Below are positions 1-9,662 of a stretch of 64,000 nt of DNA, piece after piece. The DNA is from an uncultured Acetatifactor sp. (GTDB taxonomy: Bacteria; Bacillota; Clostridia; Lachnospirales; Lachnospiraceae): NCBI GenBank assembly GCA_910584435.1, contig CAJUAP010000017.1, positions 1 through 64,000 of the forward strand, written 5' to 3'. A model generated the notes under the pieces. It was given only the letters and a program-made list of their open reading frames with translations, was not told where the DNA came from and made no database searches. A program made the position numbers and the translations under genes. Positions within the stretch are counted from its first letter, which is position 1. Each line of letters opens with the position of its first letter.

Positions 1-1034
1 AATCAGGATGCGGAACCGTCTGGCTCAGGGCAGGATACGGGAAGAATAATGTGGATCAGAAATACATCCCCAATGCCCAGGCGTGCTATAACCTGGGCAT
101 TCCAGCAGGAATATACTGGTTTTCTTACGCCTATACTGTGGAAATGGCAGAAAAAGAGGCGGACTATGCCATTGCCCAGGCGGCAAAGTTCTGGACAAGC
201 TGCCCCATTGCCTATGATTTTGAGTATGATTCTACCAGCTATGCCAGGAAGAATGGCGTAAACGTCACCAGGAAACTGGCAACAGATCTGGCTATAGCAT
301 TCCTGAAACGGGTGAAAGAGGCAGGTTATATCCCCATCCTCTATACCAACAACGACTATACAAAGAACTATTTTGACATCAGCCGGATACGCTCTGAGGT
401 CGGGGATATCTATATCTGGTACGCCCGCTATGCCGCAGCAATATCTTCCGGGGAGATGCAGCTGGCGGATGCCTGGCAGCATAGTTCCACGGCATCCGTT
501 CCCGGCATTGTTGGTAATGTGGACATGAACAATTTCTACGTGGACTTTCCATGCCGGCCCATAGCAAGGTTAGAGGAAGAAGGAATAGAAGGGGCAGGAA
601 CAGAAGGAGAAAGCCTGGAGGCAGCAGGAACAGGGAAAAAACCGGAAGCAGCAGACACAGGAGGGGCACAGGCAGCAAAATGCAATATCAATATCCTGGA
701 CTTTCAGAAAGCGGCCAACACAGACGGCTGGAAAGACATGAACGGAAACAGGCTGGCGGAGGACGGCATGGATGGCCCTAAGACCCAGTATGTCCGCAGG
801 AAGATATACCTGAAGGCCCAGAGAACGTTATTCTCCTATAAGTCCGGCTCCGCCGGTGCCGTTGTCAAATGGTGGCAGCGCCGCTGCAATGAAATTCTCG
901 GCCATGACCAGGAAGTGGATGGAATGTACGGGAAGATTTCCAGGAGCGAGACGATTGCAGTTCAACAGAAGCTGGGGCTTGCCGTGGATGGGATTGCAGG
1001 ATATAACAGTATCCAGGCAGCATTTTACAATTAA
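1..1034 (+). CDS. GH25 muramidase (lysozyme) with C-terminal peptidoglycan-binding domain, 5' end cut by the window
   Basis: The frame is open from the first bases of the window, so the start lies upstream; the GTG at 51 is internal. The visible N-terminus (RAGYG, then D-x-K/Y, N-A) and the later IAYDFEYD and YIWYARY stretches are the pattern of glycosyl hydrolase family 25 N-acetylmuramidases, which cut the glycan strand of peptidoglycan. An acidic, Gly/Ala-rich linker (about residues 180-215 counted from base 51) joins it to a C-terminal segment with the WQRRCNE...VDGMYG...VQQKLGLAVDGIAG pattern of peptidoglycan-binding domain 1. Such proteins are autolysins or phage/mobile-element lysins; nothing visible here decides which. 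The linker looks repeat-derived, like linkers in other proteins of this window. Confidence 0.85.
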   Translation, partial: SGCGTVWLRAGYGKNNVDQKYIPNAQACYNLGIPAGIYWFSYAYTVEMAEKEADYAIAQAAKFWTSCPIAYDFEYDSTSYARKNGVNVTRKLATDLAIAFLKRVKEAGYIPILYTNNDYTKNYFDISRIRSEVGDIYIWYARYAAAISSGEMQLADAWQHSSTASVPGIVGNVDMNNFYVDFPCRPIARLEEEGIEGAGTEGESLEAAGTGKKPEAADTGGAQAAKCNINILDFQKAANTDGWKDMNGNRLAEDGMDGPKTQYVRRKIYLKAQRTLFSYKSGSAGAVVKWWQRRCNEILGHDQEVDGMYGKISRSETIAVQQKLGLAVDGIAGYNSIQAAFYN

Positions 1035-1136
1035 TGATCCAGAGGGGTGATCATCCTGAAAATTCTTCATAGTGTGCTGAAGGTAATCAGTTGACACAAT
1101 CAATGATAAAGGCAGTGCATCTTTATAAATTTAATG

Positions 1137-1463
1137 TTATATAGCAGGGTTCAAATCATCATCGTAATATCGTTTGCTTTTTTCTTTGCCGTTGACTTTG
1201 ATTTTATAAAAGTAGCGGTTTAACTTGAAATGCCAGAAAATACCACAAATTATACCTGCTATATCAGGATGATTACAGGGAGAAACTTGCTCTCCATAGA
1301 TATATTGAGGAGTTGGCAGTTCTTTTATATACTTAATATCTGGCTTGTATAGAGTTTCAGGTAATATAACTGTTACTTCGCCATTGTCTTCTACTTTGTA
1401 TTGAATAACGGTATGAAACCATCCTTCTTGTATGGCTTTGGGATCAAAGCATAGTCCCCACAT
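1137..1463 (-). CDS. Hypothetical protein, 108 aa
   Basis: Start supported by AGAGGAG about six bases upstream of the ATG on the minus strand. No signal peptide or membrane segment. The protein is rich in aromatic residues (WFHTVIQYKVED..., FWHFKLNRYFYKIKVNG) and ends with an acidic/Asn tail. I do not recognise a family. It stands alone between the muramidase and the broken XRE regulator, transcribed against both. Confidence 0.6.
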   Translation of the reverse strand: MWGLCFDPKAIQEGWFHTVIQYKVEDNGEVTVILPETLYKPDIKYIKELPTPQYIYGEQVSPCNHPDIAGIICGIFWHFKLNRYFYKIKVNGKEKSKRYYDDDLNPAI

Positions 1464-1739
1464 TTTGTTCTCCTCTTACAAATTTCAATTAATATATTTG
1501 ATTATAGAATATTTGCCTGTCACACGCAATGCATATTTATAAGCTTAGTTTCAGTGGATATATTTTTCTGAAATGGAAGTAATTCAAAAAGTTTGAATAG
1601 AAAAGTTCATTTTTGAATGAAAAACACAAATCTGCGTACAATTCTTGGAAAACAGGCAGGAAATAGAGCCAAATAAATCTGCAACCCAAAGTTGCAAAAG
1701 AGCACTTTAATGTTGGTGGCAGATTGCCTTGGCTTTTGG

Positions 1740-1745
1740 TATAAT
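1740..1745 (+). promoter_or_regulatory. Extended -10 promoter for the XRE/S51 locus
   Basis: TGG-TATAAT (TGn extended -10) lies 25 bases upstream of the XRE start codon, with TAGGAGG as ribosome binding site. No good -35 hexamer is seen. The rest of 1464-1739 holds no gene I can support. Confidence 0.5.
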
Positions 1746-1769
1746 GCAATTAGATAGGAGGCTGCAGCA

Positions 1770-2241
1770 ATGAAGTTATCAGAAAAAATGATAGAATTAA
1801 GAAAAAGAAATGGAATGACGCAGGAAGAACTGGCTGCCCTATGCAATGTCAGCAGGCAGTCCATATCTAAATGGGAAGCGGAAACAGGAGCTGTACGAAG
1901 GAATTTTGATCAAAGAAAGTGTTGTGGATGACAGCATAATTGATTTGATGAATGTCTATAAAATGGAATTGTGGAACACCGGGGGAAAACCCAAGTATTG
2001 GACGGCGCTGTATTTTACAAGTGATAAGGCTGATTTCCCGGAGTGGATTTCAGAAGTAATGCGTTCCGGTTCTGATGGTGGAAACTGGTTTGTTGATTTT
2101 AAAGCGGCAAACGAGAAATATATAGTGTTGAAAGACAAGATTTTAAAATACAGCATAGGAAATCAGGCTGAAAAGAAATATGTCTGTGATGAATGCCGTA
2201 AAATGGGTATTTCAGAGGAACAGATGAACTGGCCGGAATAG
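1770..2241 (+). pseudogene. XRE-family regulator broken by an internal deletion/frameshift
   Basis: ATG at 1770 has a TAGGAGG site and opens a normal Cro/CI-type helix-turn-helix (KLSEKMIELRKRNGMTQEEL, then ALCNVSRQSISKWEAE), but this frame stops at 1929-1931. The rest of the protein (KQELYEGILIKESVVDD through MNWPE, ending 2241) continues in a different frame from about 1875. In intact relatives a dimerisation/linker segment separates KWEA from the C-terminal domain; here it is missing, so an out-of-frame deletion at about 1870-1885 explains both observations. The HTH fragment (53 aa) and the C-terminal fragment could still be made separately. The locus runs into the S51 peptidase with a 14-bp gap. 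Confidence 0.75.
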
Positions 2242-2255
2242 GAGAAGATAAGAAT

Positions 2256-2816
2256 ATGAAAGTATTATTGACATCAGCGGGTCTGGAAACGGAAGAAATA
2301 AAAGAGTGCTTTATGGAAATGGCGGGGAAAGAGATGTCTATGGTAAAGGCGCTGTTTATACCCACAGCGGCGGTAAATGCCGATGCAATCGCCGTATTGC
2401 CGAAATGCATGAATGATTTATTAAAATGCGGCATTCCGAATAAAAATATCAGGGTATATGACTTACATGCCGGAATGGGATTAGAAGAATTGCAGCAGTA
2501 TGATGTGGTATATTTGTGCGGCGGTGATACCTATTATCTGCTGGAAAGAATCAATGATACAAAATTTAATGAATCGCTCATGGCGTATATCAACAGCAAT
2601 GGCCTGGTAATAGGGGTAAGCGCCGGAAGCCTTATTTTCACCAACAATATACCTGATAATCTGGGTCTGATAGATACGAAGTTAGACGTTCATTGCGCGG
2701 AAGGAGAGAAGCGTGGGAAACTGGCATTTCCTATAAAAAATAATGTGAGGCTTACGAACACCTGCGCACTTGTCATACGAAATATACCGGATGAAATGGA
2801 AATTATCGGCGAGTAG
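2256..2816 (+). CDS. Peptidase family S51 (dipeptidase E-like)
   Basis: 186 aa, cytosolic. The sequence VIGVSAGSLIF puts the nucleophile Ser122 in the G-x-S-A-G elbow of class I amidotransferase-fold S51 peptidases; His146 (DVHC) is the likely catalytic His. CGGDTYYLL around residue 88 is also characteristic of the family. Known members (PepE) cleave Asp-X dipeptides; several Firmicutes homologues are only called 'Type 1 glutamine amidotransferase-like'. It follows the broken XRE gene by 14 bp and probably shares its promoter. Substrate is unknown. Confidence 0.8.
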   Translation: MKVLLTSAGLETEEIKECFMEMAGKEMSMVKALFIPTAAVNADAIAVLPKCMNDLLKCGIPNKNIRVYDLHAGMGLEELQQYDVVYLCGGDTYYLLERINDTKFNESLMAYINSNGLVIGVSAGSLIFTNNIPDNLGLIDTKLDVHCAEGEKRGKLAFPIKNNVRLTNTCALVIRNIPDEMEIIGE

Positions 2817-2825
2817 AAAGAAGAA

Positions 2826-2862
2826 CCTGGATGAAGCTGTTTACGGCAAAGCTTCATCCAGG
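2826..2862. terminator. Inverted repeat between convergent genes, probable bidirectional terminator
   Basis: CCTGGATGAAGCT at 2826-2838 pairs with AGCTTCATCCAGG at 2850-2862 with an 11-nt loop. The right arm is also the last codons of the minus-strand lipoprotein gene. Neither side has a long T tract, so termination strength is uncertain. Confidence 0.55.
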
Positions 2863-4910
2863 TATAATTGTACCCGGTTGGTGATCATGGAGGTCACTTC
2901 TTCAAGGGTTTTGACATCATTGTAATAATAGGAGGCTTCTTCATAAATAATTTCCAGGATGGGCATTGTGCGCAGCGGCAGAGGCTTTGCATATTCCATG
3001 GCGGTACGGATTTCGTCTATCTCTTCCTGCGTTCTCCATAATTGTTTCTGCATTTCTTCCTGGGATAACCTCTGCGTTTGGTAATGCACACGTTCGCGGC
3101 TGGAACAGCCCCAGAATGCTGCTGCCGTGGAAGGTTTATAAGGGGATTCGGCTAGGGGGCCGTTTTCCAGCTGCGACCTTGCGGCTTTTTCAAATACCAC
3201 TTTGCTTACGGGCATATCTCCATGTACCATAAGGCGCGTCTGTGCTTCTTCTTGCAGCAGGAAGCTGATGAACTGCCATGCGCCTTCTATATGGGGGGAA
3301 TTGGCATTGACGGCCAGAAGAGCTTGTTTCCTGGAAATTAAACAGCGGCCATCATCAAAAAAATAATCAATGATAGTTCTGCCCTGGCTGTCCAGCCAGG
3401 AGGAATCATCATAAGTAATCAGACCGGAGACGGATCTTGGGGTGAACAGTTCGGGATAAGCATCTTTGGGGTTGTATCCATAACGTTTTGACACTTGCAG
3501 CACTTTGGAAAAAAGCCCTCCGTTAAAGTCGCAGGTGCCTGATTCCCAATCAACCGCACCGCCTAAGCTTTGGGAACACTGCAGGAAATCCCGTAAAACC
3601 AGTTCCGATTCAATGAATTCACTGTAGCAGGCGTTTCCCTGATAGGCAAGGAGGATATCCATCATATCCTCCAGGGTAAGTCCGGCAGCATCCTCCGCAA
3701 GGGATTCGTCCACCGACCACCCGATTCCGAGATTCATTGAGAATTTTATACCATAGACTTTCCCATCCAGTTCCCAGCAGTCGAAAGCAGCCGGGAAATA
3801 ATCTTCTTTGTTTATTGTTTCTTCGAGGTAAGGGGCAAGATCCTCGAAGACCCCTTTTTCCAACAGGCCATAGACGTTATCTTCTACCGCATGACCGTAG
3901 ATGATATCGGCACCTTTCCCCACAGCCATTTCCACTCCGGTCATGACCTGATAATCGCTCAGGCTCACGTCAGAGCTATAGGGTTCAAAGACTGCGTGAT
4001 AATCAGCATTTGCCCGGTTAAAGGCGGCGGTCTGTTCTTTCAGCCAGGATAGGTAGCCCTCCGTATATCCGTAATCTTCTTCCGGTCCGAAACGGATAAC
4101 CAGGATGCTTTTTTCCTTGCCGACATCGGCATATTCAAGGCATTCTCTGGTTCCGTCTGCCAGCAGAAGTTCTATCCTGTCTGTGTCAGGAAGCCGGAAC
4201 GCTTCAATGGAAGTCAGGGGGAGCATGTAGGTAGTACCCTGAAATGTAATACACTGTTTTGATTCCCTGTTTGTGATGTCAAGAGCTGTGATGCCATGTC
4301 GGCTCAGGAGGTACAGAACGTTGTCAGTGCTGTTCCAGGACAGCTTTAATGTGTCCTCGCTTATCGGGAGATTTGCCGCAGCGGATAGCTGTCCGGTTTC
4401 TGCGTCCAGCCAGGCCAGTTCCATGCCGTTCATGGCCCGAAGGAGCAAAAGGATTCTTCCGTCAGGCAAAAGGCAGAGATCCTGTATCGTCTTTTGCGCC
4501 TTGGTGCAGAAAAGTTCTTTGCCGTCGGCAGTCACTTTTGTAATGCTGCCGGACAGGGCGAGGTAGAAACAGCCTGTATCATCAGGATACCAGTCTGCTG
4601 CCTGATATTGGGGGTCGATGTTCTGGGCAAGGAGAATCTCCGTCCCATCCGGCTGCTGCTGCCGGATATCCAATGATACCTGTCCGTAAGCGTCTGTCTT
4701 CGGCTCTGAATACAGCAGCGTTGGTTCCTCTCCTGCAAAATAAACGGAAAGCCATTGGGAATCAGAGATGTTTTCTTCTGAAAAAAGCTGTGTATCCTCT
4801 ACTATAAAATCAAAGTATTGCCCCGTCATGTTTTCGCCGGACTGGCAGGAAGTGAGAAAGATCGTGATGAAAATAAAGAACCATAGATATTGATTTCTGC
4901 TTCTTGTCAT
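2841..4910 (-). CDS. Large lipoprotein: N-terminal repeat (propeller-like) domain fused to an ABC solute-binding domain
   Basis: 689 aa. A type II signal peptide ends in L-T-S-C (Cys22), so the protein should be lipid-anchored outside the membrane. Residues about 30-265 are beta-rich with recurring motifs (LLPDGRILLLL, WLDAETGQL, NSTDNVLYLLS) resembling a propeller-like sensor domain. From about residue 270 (FGPEEDYGYTEGYLSWLKEQTAAFNRAN) it resembles family 1 extracellular solute-binding proteins (ADIIYG, YFPAAFDCWELDGKVYGI, AWQFISFLLQEEAQ). No permease or ATPase genes lie beside it, so it may be an orphan binding protein or a sensor. Substrate unknown; the binding-protein half suggests a sugar. 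Confidence 0.75.
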   Translation of the reverse strand: MTRSRNQYLWFFIFITIFLTSCQSGENMTGQYFDFIVEDTQLFSEENISDSQWLSVYFAGEEPTLLYSEPKTDAYGQVSLDIRQQQPDGTEILLAQNIDPQYQAADWYPDDTGCFYLALSGSITKVTADGKELFCTKAQKTIQDLCLLPDGRILLLLRAMNGMELAWLDAETGQLSAAANLPISEDTLKLSWNSTDNVLYLLSRHGITALDITNRESKQCITFQGTTYMLPLTSIEAFRLPDTDRIELLLADGTRECLEYADVGKEKSILVIRFGPEEDYGYTEGYLSWLKEQTAAFNRANADYHAVFEPYSSDVSLSDYQVMTGVEMAVGKGADIIYGHAVEDNVYGLLEKGVFEDLAPYLEETINKEDYFPAAFDCWELDGKVYGIKFSMNLGIGWSVDESLAEDAAGLTLEDMMDILLAYQGNACYSEFIESELVLRDFLQCSQSLGGAVDWESGTCDFNGGLFSKVLQVSKRYGYNPKDAYPELFTPRSVSGLITYDDSSWLDSQGRTIIDYFFDDGRCLISRKQALLAVNANSPHIEGAWQFISFLLQEEAQTRLMVHGDMPVSKVVFEKAARSQLENGPLAESPYKPSTAAAFWGCSSRERVHYQTQRLSQEEMQKQLWRTQEEIDEIRTAMEYAKPLPLRTMPILEIIYEEASYYYNDVKTLEEVTSMITNRVQLYLDEALP

Positions 4911-5039
4911 GAAGATATTCCTTTCATGGAATCAGGTATCATAGGGTATGCCTGTAAACATCTTCCCCTAATATATGCAGATCAATGGAAAGGGGAACTC
5001 AAGCATACCCTGAAATGGCTGATTGTAGTTTAAACTCTT

Positions 5040-5363
5040 CTATTTATAGGCATCGCCGCACCCTGTGCAAACCAGCATATTGGTCGTATAATCTCTTTGG
5101 TAATCATGATTTTCGTGAGCGGTGTAATAACCACTATGTTCATTGCCGCAGCGGCGGCAGATATGTACTTCATAATAATCAACTTCGTGATATGTGGGAT
5201 TTACATAGGTTGGGTTTCCCAGTTGTTCACTCATTTCCACATGACAGGCACCATGCCCACCATGGTCACAGTCCAGAGTTGCTGCTGCCTGCGCCGGAAT
5301 GACTGCCGTCATTGTAATGGACATAGCAACTCCCAGCATTTTACAAATTCCCCGTTTTTTCAT
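5040..5363 (-). CDS. Small secreted Cys/His protein, 107 aa
   Basis: A Sec signal peptide (MKKRGICKML, hydrophobic core, cleavage near PAQA-A) is followed by a mature region with CDHGGHGACH and two CxxC pairs (CRRCG, CTGCG), suggesting a secreted metal-binding or disulfide-stabilised fold. GGAGG precedes the start, and a near-consensus promoter lies just upstream. I do not recognise a named family. Confidence 0.65.
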   Translation of the reverse strand: MKKRGICKMLGVAMSITMTAVIPAQAAATLDCDHGGHGACHVEMSEQLGNPTYVNPTYHEVDYYEVHICRRCGNEHSGYYTAHENHDYQRDYTTNMLVCTGCGDAYK

Positions 5364-5403
5364 AGCATTCTACCTCCAAAATTTAATAATATATTACTAT
5401 AGT

Positions 5404-5432
5404 ATAATACCACTAAAAAATAAGTATGTCAA
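5404..5432 (-). promoter_or_regulatory. Sigma-A-type promoter for the small secreted protein
   Basis: On the minus strand TTGACA (5427-5432) is separated by exactly 17 bases from TATTAT (5404-5409), about 40 bases upstream of the start codon. Confidence 0.75.
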
Positions 5433-5506
5433 TAGCCTTATCGTCATTATTGAAAGACACACAGGATTCCTTATATGAGGTTACCCTATTTTGTATACCC
5501 ATTGTC

Positions 5507-5535
5507 TTGACACCTTGTAAATTTGTGGATAACAT
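5507..5535 (+). promoter_or_regulatory. Sigma-A-type promoter for the DUF4132 gene
   Basis: TTGACA (5507-5512), 17-bp spacer, TAACAT (5530-5535). Transcription would start near 5542, leaving a leader of about 85 bases before the favoured start codon. Confidence 0.65.
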
Positions 5536-5625
5536 AATATATGGAAGTATGTAAAAATGCGGCTTGATGGACCAGAGGGAAAATGCCGGAAAGGCGGCTG
5601 CATAACAGAAATGGAGGTAATGGCA

Positions 5626-8600
5626 ATGATGATGAATGGGAACAAAGAGGGAGAGAGGCTGGAAGAGGCATTGGAACTTCTGCAGCTTACTCCGAAAAAT
5701 CTGGAGCTGGCAGAGGCATATCTGGACCTGTCGGTGCAGGAAAATGAGGAGCTGCTGAAAGGAGCGGAACATCAGGATTTTTCCGGCATGTCTACGAATG
5801 CGCAGCAGTCAGTGTATGGCTGCATTGGCTTTCTCAAGAGAAACAATGAGGAATTGGCAGCTCGTTTTATCAGATTTCTGATGGCAGCAGGAGGGACTAC
5901 GGTGCGGAAGTTACTGGTTTATTATGGCTGGATGAGTGATTTTGATTATCTGAGCAATATTTTACCTGTAATGGAGAGTGCAGCGCTCTATGCAGATTAT
6001 ATTGCCTGGAGTGTGGGTAAACAGAATGCAGCTTCCTATGAACCCCTGCTCAAATTGGGAAAGGAGAATCCGGAGATATTTTGTCAAATGAGTGAGTTGT
6101 GCTATCATGAGGATAGCTGCAATACCAAAATGCTTCTGTCGGCTCTGTATCTTCATTGTGTGAAGCCGCTGGAAGAGTCCAGGAGCATACTCTATATTCC
6201 TGTGGCGGATGGGGGAAAATCGGAAACCGGAAATGCCGGGGACGGAAACGGCAGGGATGACAGAGCAGAAGGAACACCGGAGCGGATTCGGGAAATACGG
6301 GATTACCTGGAAGCCCGTTTGATAGGCAACAGTGCGGGCCTTTTCCAGCAGGCTGACGAGCCAAAGGGAGAGGAAGAGGAAAAATTAAAAGATTTCCTGA
6401 GAAATTCCGACCCAAGAGACGAATTCCCTTACGACATCCGGGCGCTTATCACAGGAAGGAAAAAGAACGAATACAGGATGATGTTCCTGCCGGGCCTTGC
6501 TTTTCTGGCAGTGGAGCACTCAAACCGTTTTGTGTCCATGATTCGCCTGGCAGCGGCAGTGGAGGGGGATGCAATTCCCAATGCACCCCTGGACATGTGC
6601 CAGAGAAGCGGGGATGTGTGGTTTCACAGACATATAGAAGCATTGGAAAAGGTTCTGTGGGTACCGGAGGAAGCTTACATACGCTGGGGGATTCTGCGGA
6701 AGGAGAAAAGCGTCCTGGAGCGGATGGCAGCGAAGGCGCCGGATACCATCTGCGAGGTGATAAAAAAGGTTCCGGCAGAGGATTATGGATATCTGCTGGC
6801 ACAGGTAAAGACAGGTAATCCCAAGCTGTATGCGGAGGCTGGAGAAGCGCTTGTGGAGGATTACCGCAGAATTGCGGCAGAACAGGAGGTTAAGGGATAT
6901 GAACCGGCAGGGGACAGGGCTATGGATTACCTTCTGGGAATTGCGGAGATACAGGATATTCTTCCGTATGTAGAGCAGTGGAGGGAACTGTATCTTTATG
7001 ACAGGCAGAAGTATGCCCGCATACATAATTACCTGGAGTATAAGGAGGAACAGCTGTACCGGCGTGCCCTGGTGCTGGAATGCCTGCGTCTGCAGGATCA
7101 TTACTTCCGCCAGTATTGGTCCCGGAAGGAATTGGAGAAGGAAGGGGAGGTTGACGCCGGTAAGGATTTGAATCGCCTTCAAATAGAAGGAATATTGAAA
7201 CTGTTTGATGATGAGCAGGTTCCGGCGCAGTATCAGATAGATTATTTTGGAAAGGTGTATGACAGCTCTGAGTATGCGGCGCGTGGTGAGGACAGCCCCA
7301 GCCAAATCTGTGTGATTGCCTTGAAGGAGCAGCGCGGAGACTGGCATCAGGAATGGGAGATAGCTTCGGAAAGCAAATACCTGCCTGCCAGGATTATGGC
7401 GTTCCGTGTCATGGGAGAGCGTTGGGAGGAATATAAGAGCCGTCTCCTGGCCTGTGCGGCGGAAAGTACCAAACAGGGCAGAGAATTCCTTCGGGCAATT
7501 TACACGAGACGCCGGGAATGGGAAGAGGATATTCTTGGTATGCTGAAATCCCCCAAGGGCGGTATGAGGGAAATGGCTGCGGAAGTGTTGAAAAACTGGG
7601 GTGTGGAACAATACAGGGAGCAGCTTACCCAGGCGATGGAAGCAGAGAAGACGAAGAAAATAAAGACCCTGCTGCAGGAGATTCTTGCACCGGAGCAGCA
7701 GGGAGCAGGAAACGGCGAAAATGGTCAGGCAGATGGCATGGGGCAGCCGGACGGTGAGGGTAATACCAATGGCATGGGCGGCAGCGCTGTGTCCCGCAGT
7801 ACGGATGCCATCATAAAAGACGCTTTAATGGGTGGACGGAAAAGAAAACTGGCGTGGCTGTCATTGGAAAATATAGGGAAGGTTCACAAGCGAAACGGTG
7901 AAGAGGCTTCGGAGGATCATGTGGCGGCAATCCTTGTGAGCTATGCGGACATGGGAATACTTGGCGTGAGCAGGGAGGCGGCACAGCTTGCGGAGGAGCT
8001 TGTGCCGGGAGAACTGGCGGCATATGTCAAGGAGGTATATAACCGCTGGATAGAGGATGGCGCCCAGGCGAAGAAGAAATGGGTGCTTTATGCCGCATCC
8101 ATTCACGGCGGAGAGCCGATTGTACCTATATTATATGCATCCATTCAGGATTGGCCAAAGCATTCCAGGGGCGCCATGGCTGCGGAAGCGGTGAAGGCGT
8201 TAGCGTTAAACGGTACTTCCACGGCGCTGCTGTTTGTGGATCAGGTTGCCAGAAAATTTAAGTTCCGTCAAGTGAAAGGGGCTGCTGCGGAGGCGCTGGA
8301 TTATGCTGCCGCCCAGCTTGGCATTTCCAGAGAAGAGCTGGAAGACCGGATTGTGCCCAATCTGGGCTTTGATGAGCGGATGGAGCGGATTTTTGATTAC
8401 GGAAAACGGCAGTTCAAGGTGGTTTTGGCCTCGGACCTGTCTCTGGAAGTATATGACGGTAACGGCAAAGCATTAAAAAGCATACCAGCACCCGGCAAAA
8501 ACGATGATCAGGAGTTGGCAAAGGAGTCGAATGAGGCATGGAAGCTGCTGAAGAAACAGCTGAAAACGGTTGTGGGCAATCAGAAGATACGTCTGGAGCA

Positions 8601-9321
8601 GGCAATGCGTATTCAGCGCCGGTGGGAGAAAGAGAAATGGTGCGAATTGTTTGTGAAGAATCCGGTGATGCACCAGTTTGCCACGGGACTGGTATGGGGT
8701 GTGTATGCAGAAGAGGCATTGAAGGACACATTCCGCTATATGGAGGATGGTACTTTTAACACTGCAGAGGAAGAGGAATATGAACTGCCGGAAAATGCTG
8801 TGATTGGCCTGGTACATCCCATTGAACTTTCGGAAGAGGCATTGGCGGCATGGAAGGAGCAAATGTCAGATTATGAGATTGTTCAGCCCATAGAACAGTT
8901 GGAGCGCCCGGTTTATCGTGTGACAGAGGAAGAAAAGGAAGCTACGGAGCTGATTCGTTTTGGCGGAGTTGCTGTCAACGGGCTGTCCCTGTTTGGAAAG
9001 CTTCAGGATATGGGCTGGTATCGAGGGGAAATACTTGATGGGGGTTATTATGATACCATTTACCGCTATGATCAGGATAAGGGAGTGGAATTGGTCTTCT
9101 CCGGCTGCGGTGTAGGATGTGAGAATGAAACGGTTGTGGTGTATGAGGTGTATTTCTACCGTCCGGGGGCGGCGGAGAAGGTGGGCTGGCGGGTTCAGCC
9201 TGTAAAACATAAGCTGGGGCAGGTAGACGAGCGCTATTTCAGCGAGGTGGTGCTGCAGCTTACGAAGGCAACGGCATCTTCGGAGAAGCGTCTGCCTTAT
9301 CCTGACTGTAAGAAGCGGTGA
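5626..9321 (+). CDS. DUF4132 (MolR-like) giant protein with alpha-helical repeats
   Basis: About 1,231 aa from ATG 5626, chosen because GGAGGT sits eight bases upstream; an in-frame ATG at 5557 would add 23 residues but has no site. Most of the protein is helical and HEAT-like (many runs such as SRGAMAAEAVKALALNG). Low-complexity acidic/Gly-Asn inserts occur around residues 200-240 and 690-730. The last third has the DUF4132 signature: a KSIP-PGK turn, LEQAMRIQRRWEKEKW, FVKNPVMHQFATGLVWGVY, FRYMEDGTF, VHPIEL and EIVQPIEQL. The family is widespread but biochemically undefined; the E. coli relative was named MolR. It is monocistronic here, with its own promoter. Confidence 0.8.
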   Translation: MMMNGNKEGERLEEALELLQLTPKNLELAEAYLDLSVQENEELLKGAEHQDFSGMSTNAQQSVYGCIGFLKRNNEELAARFIRFLMAAGGTTVRKLLVYYGWMSDFDYLSNILPVMESAALYADYIAWSVGKQNAASYEPLLKLGKENPEIFCQMSELCYHEDSCNTKMLLSALYLHCVKPLEESRSILYIPVADGGKSETGNAGDGNGRDDRAEGTPERIREIRDYLEARLIGNSAGLFQQADEPKGEEEEKLKDFLRNSDPRDEFPYDIRALITGRKKNEYRMMFLPGLAFLAVEHSNRFVSMIRLAAAVEGDAIPNAPLDMCQRSGDVWFHRHIEALEKVLWVPEEAYIRWGILRKEKSVLERMAAKAPDTICEVIKKVPAEDYGYLLAQVKTGNPKLYAEAGEALVEDYRRIAAEQEVKGYEPAGDRAMDYLLGIAEIQDILPYVEQWRELYLYDRQKYARIHNYLEYKEEQLYRRALVLECLRLQDHYFRQYWSRKELEKEGEVDAGKDLNRLQIEGILKLFDDEQVPAQYQIDYFGKVYDSSEYAARGEDSPSQICVIALKEQRGDWHQEWEIASESKYLPARIMAFRVMGERWEEYKSRLLACAAESTKQGREFLRAIYTRRREWEEDILGMLKSPKGGMREMAAEVLKNWGVEQYREQLTQAMEAEKTKKIKTLLQEILAPEQQGAGNGENGQADGMGQPDGEGNTNGMGGSAVSRSTDAIIKDALMGGRKRKLAWLSLENIGKVHKRNGEEASEDHVAAILVSYADMGILGVSREAAQLAEELVPGELAAYVKEVYNRWIEDGAQAKKKWVLYAASIHGGEPIVPILYASIQDWPKHSRGAMAAEAVKALALNGTSTALLFVDQVARKFKFRQVKGAAAEALDYAAAQLGISREELEDRIVPNLGFDERMERIFDYGKRQFKVVLASDLSLEVYDGNGKALKSIPAPGKNDDQELAKESNEAWKLLKKQLKTVVGNQKIRLEQAMRIQRRWEKEKWCELFVKNPVMHQFATGLVWGVYAEEALKDTFRYMEDGTFNTAEEEEYELPENAVIGLVHPIELSEEALAAWKEQMSDYEIVQPIEQLERPVYRVTEEEKEATELIRFGGVAVNGLSLFGKLQDMGWYRGEILDGGYYDTIYRYDQDKGVELVFSGCGVGCENETVVVYEVYFYRPGAAEKVGWRVQPVKHKLGQVDERYFSEVVLQLTKATASSEKRLPYPDCKKR

Positions 9322-9662
9322 CGAGTTCAGGAAGCGGTTTTATGATATCCGATGCGGTTTGGAGGCATGTGCCATGTGCCTTGAGACAGCATTTGGCATT
9401 ACTGTTCACTCCGTTCACAGTAACAGATGCACAGAAATCGCAAAAGCATAATGGACAGTGATATATTTGATTTGAGAGTGCGAAAGGATCTCTGTGAATT
9501 TGAAAAGAAAATGGTCATTGGAAATTTTAAACAGAGATCACATAAAGATGATGAGCGTATTTACTGTCTGCATATCCGGTTGATATTAATGCTGCCGGAT
9601 ATGCAGGGGGTATTGTCAGTGCAGCGGCTGCCGAATGTAAGCAAAAAAATTCATTTTTTCTC
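9322..9662. other. Intergenic stretch with no supported gene
   Basis: One open frame (9427-9666, 79 codons) has no convincing ribosome binding site and no recognisable composition. I see only the tRNA promoter at its right edge. Confidence 0.5.

Noticed and set aside
5040..5363. Secreted Cys protein considered as a rubredoxin
   Set aside because: Cys pairs lack rubredoxin spacing and flanks, and there is a signal peptide.
6520..7611. 363-codon minus-strand frame inside the DUF4132 gene
   Set aside because: Shadow frame; the sense strand has a clear family signature, ribosome binding site and promoter.
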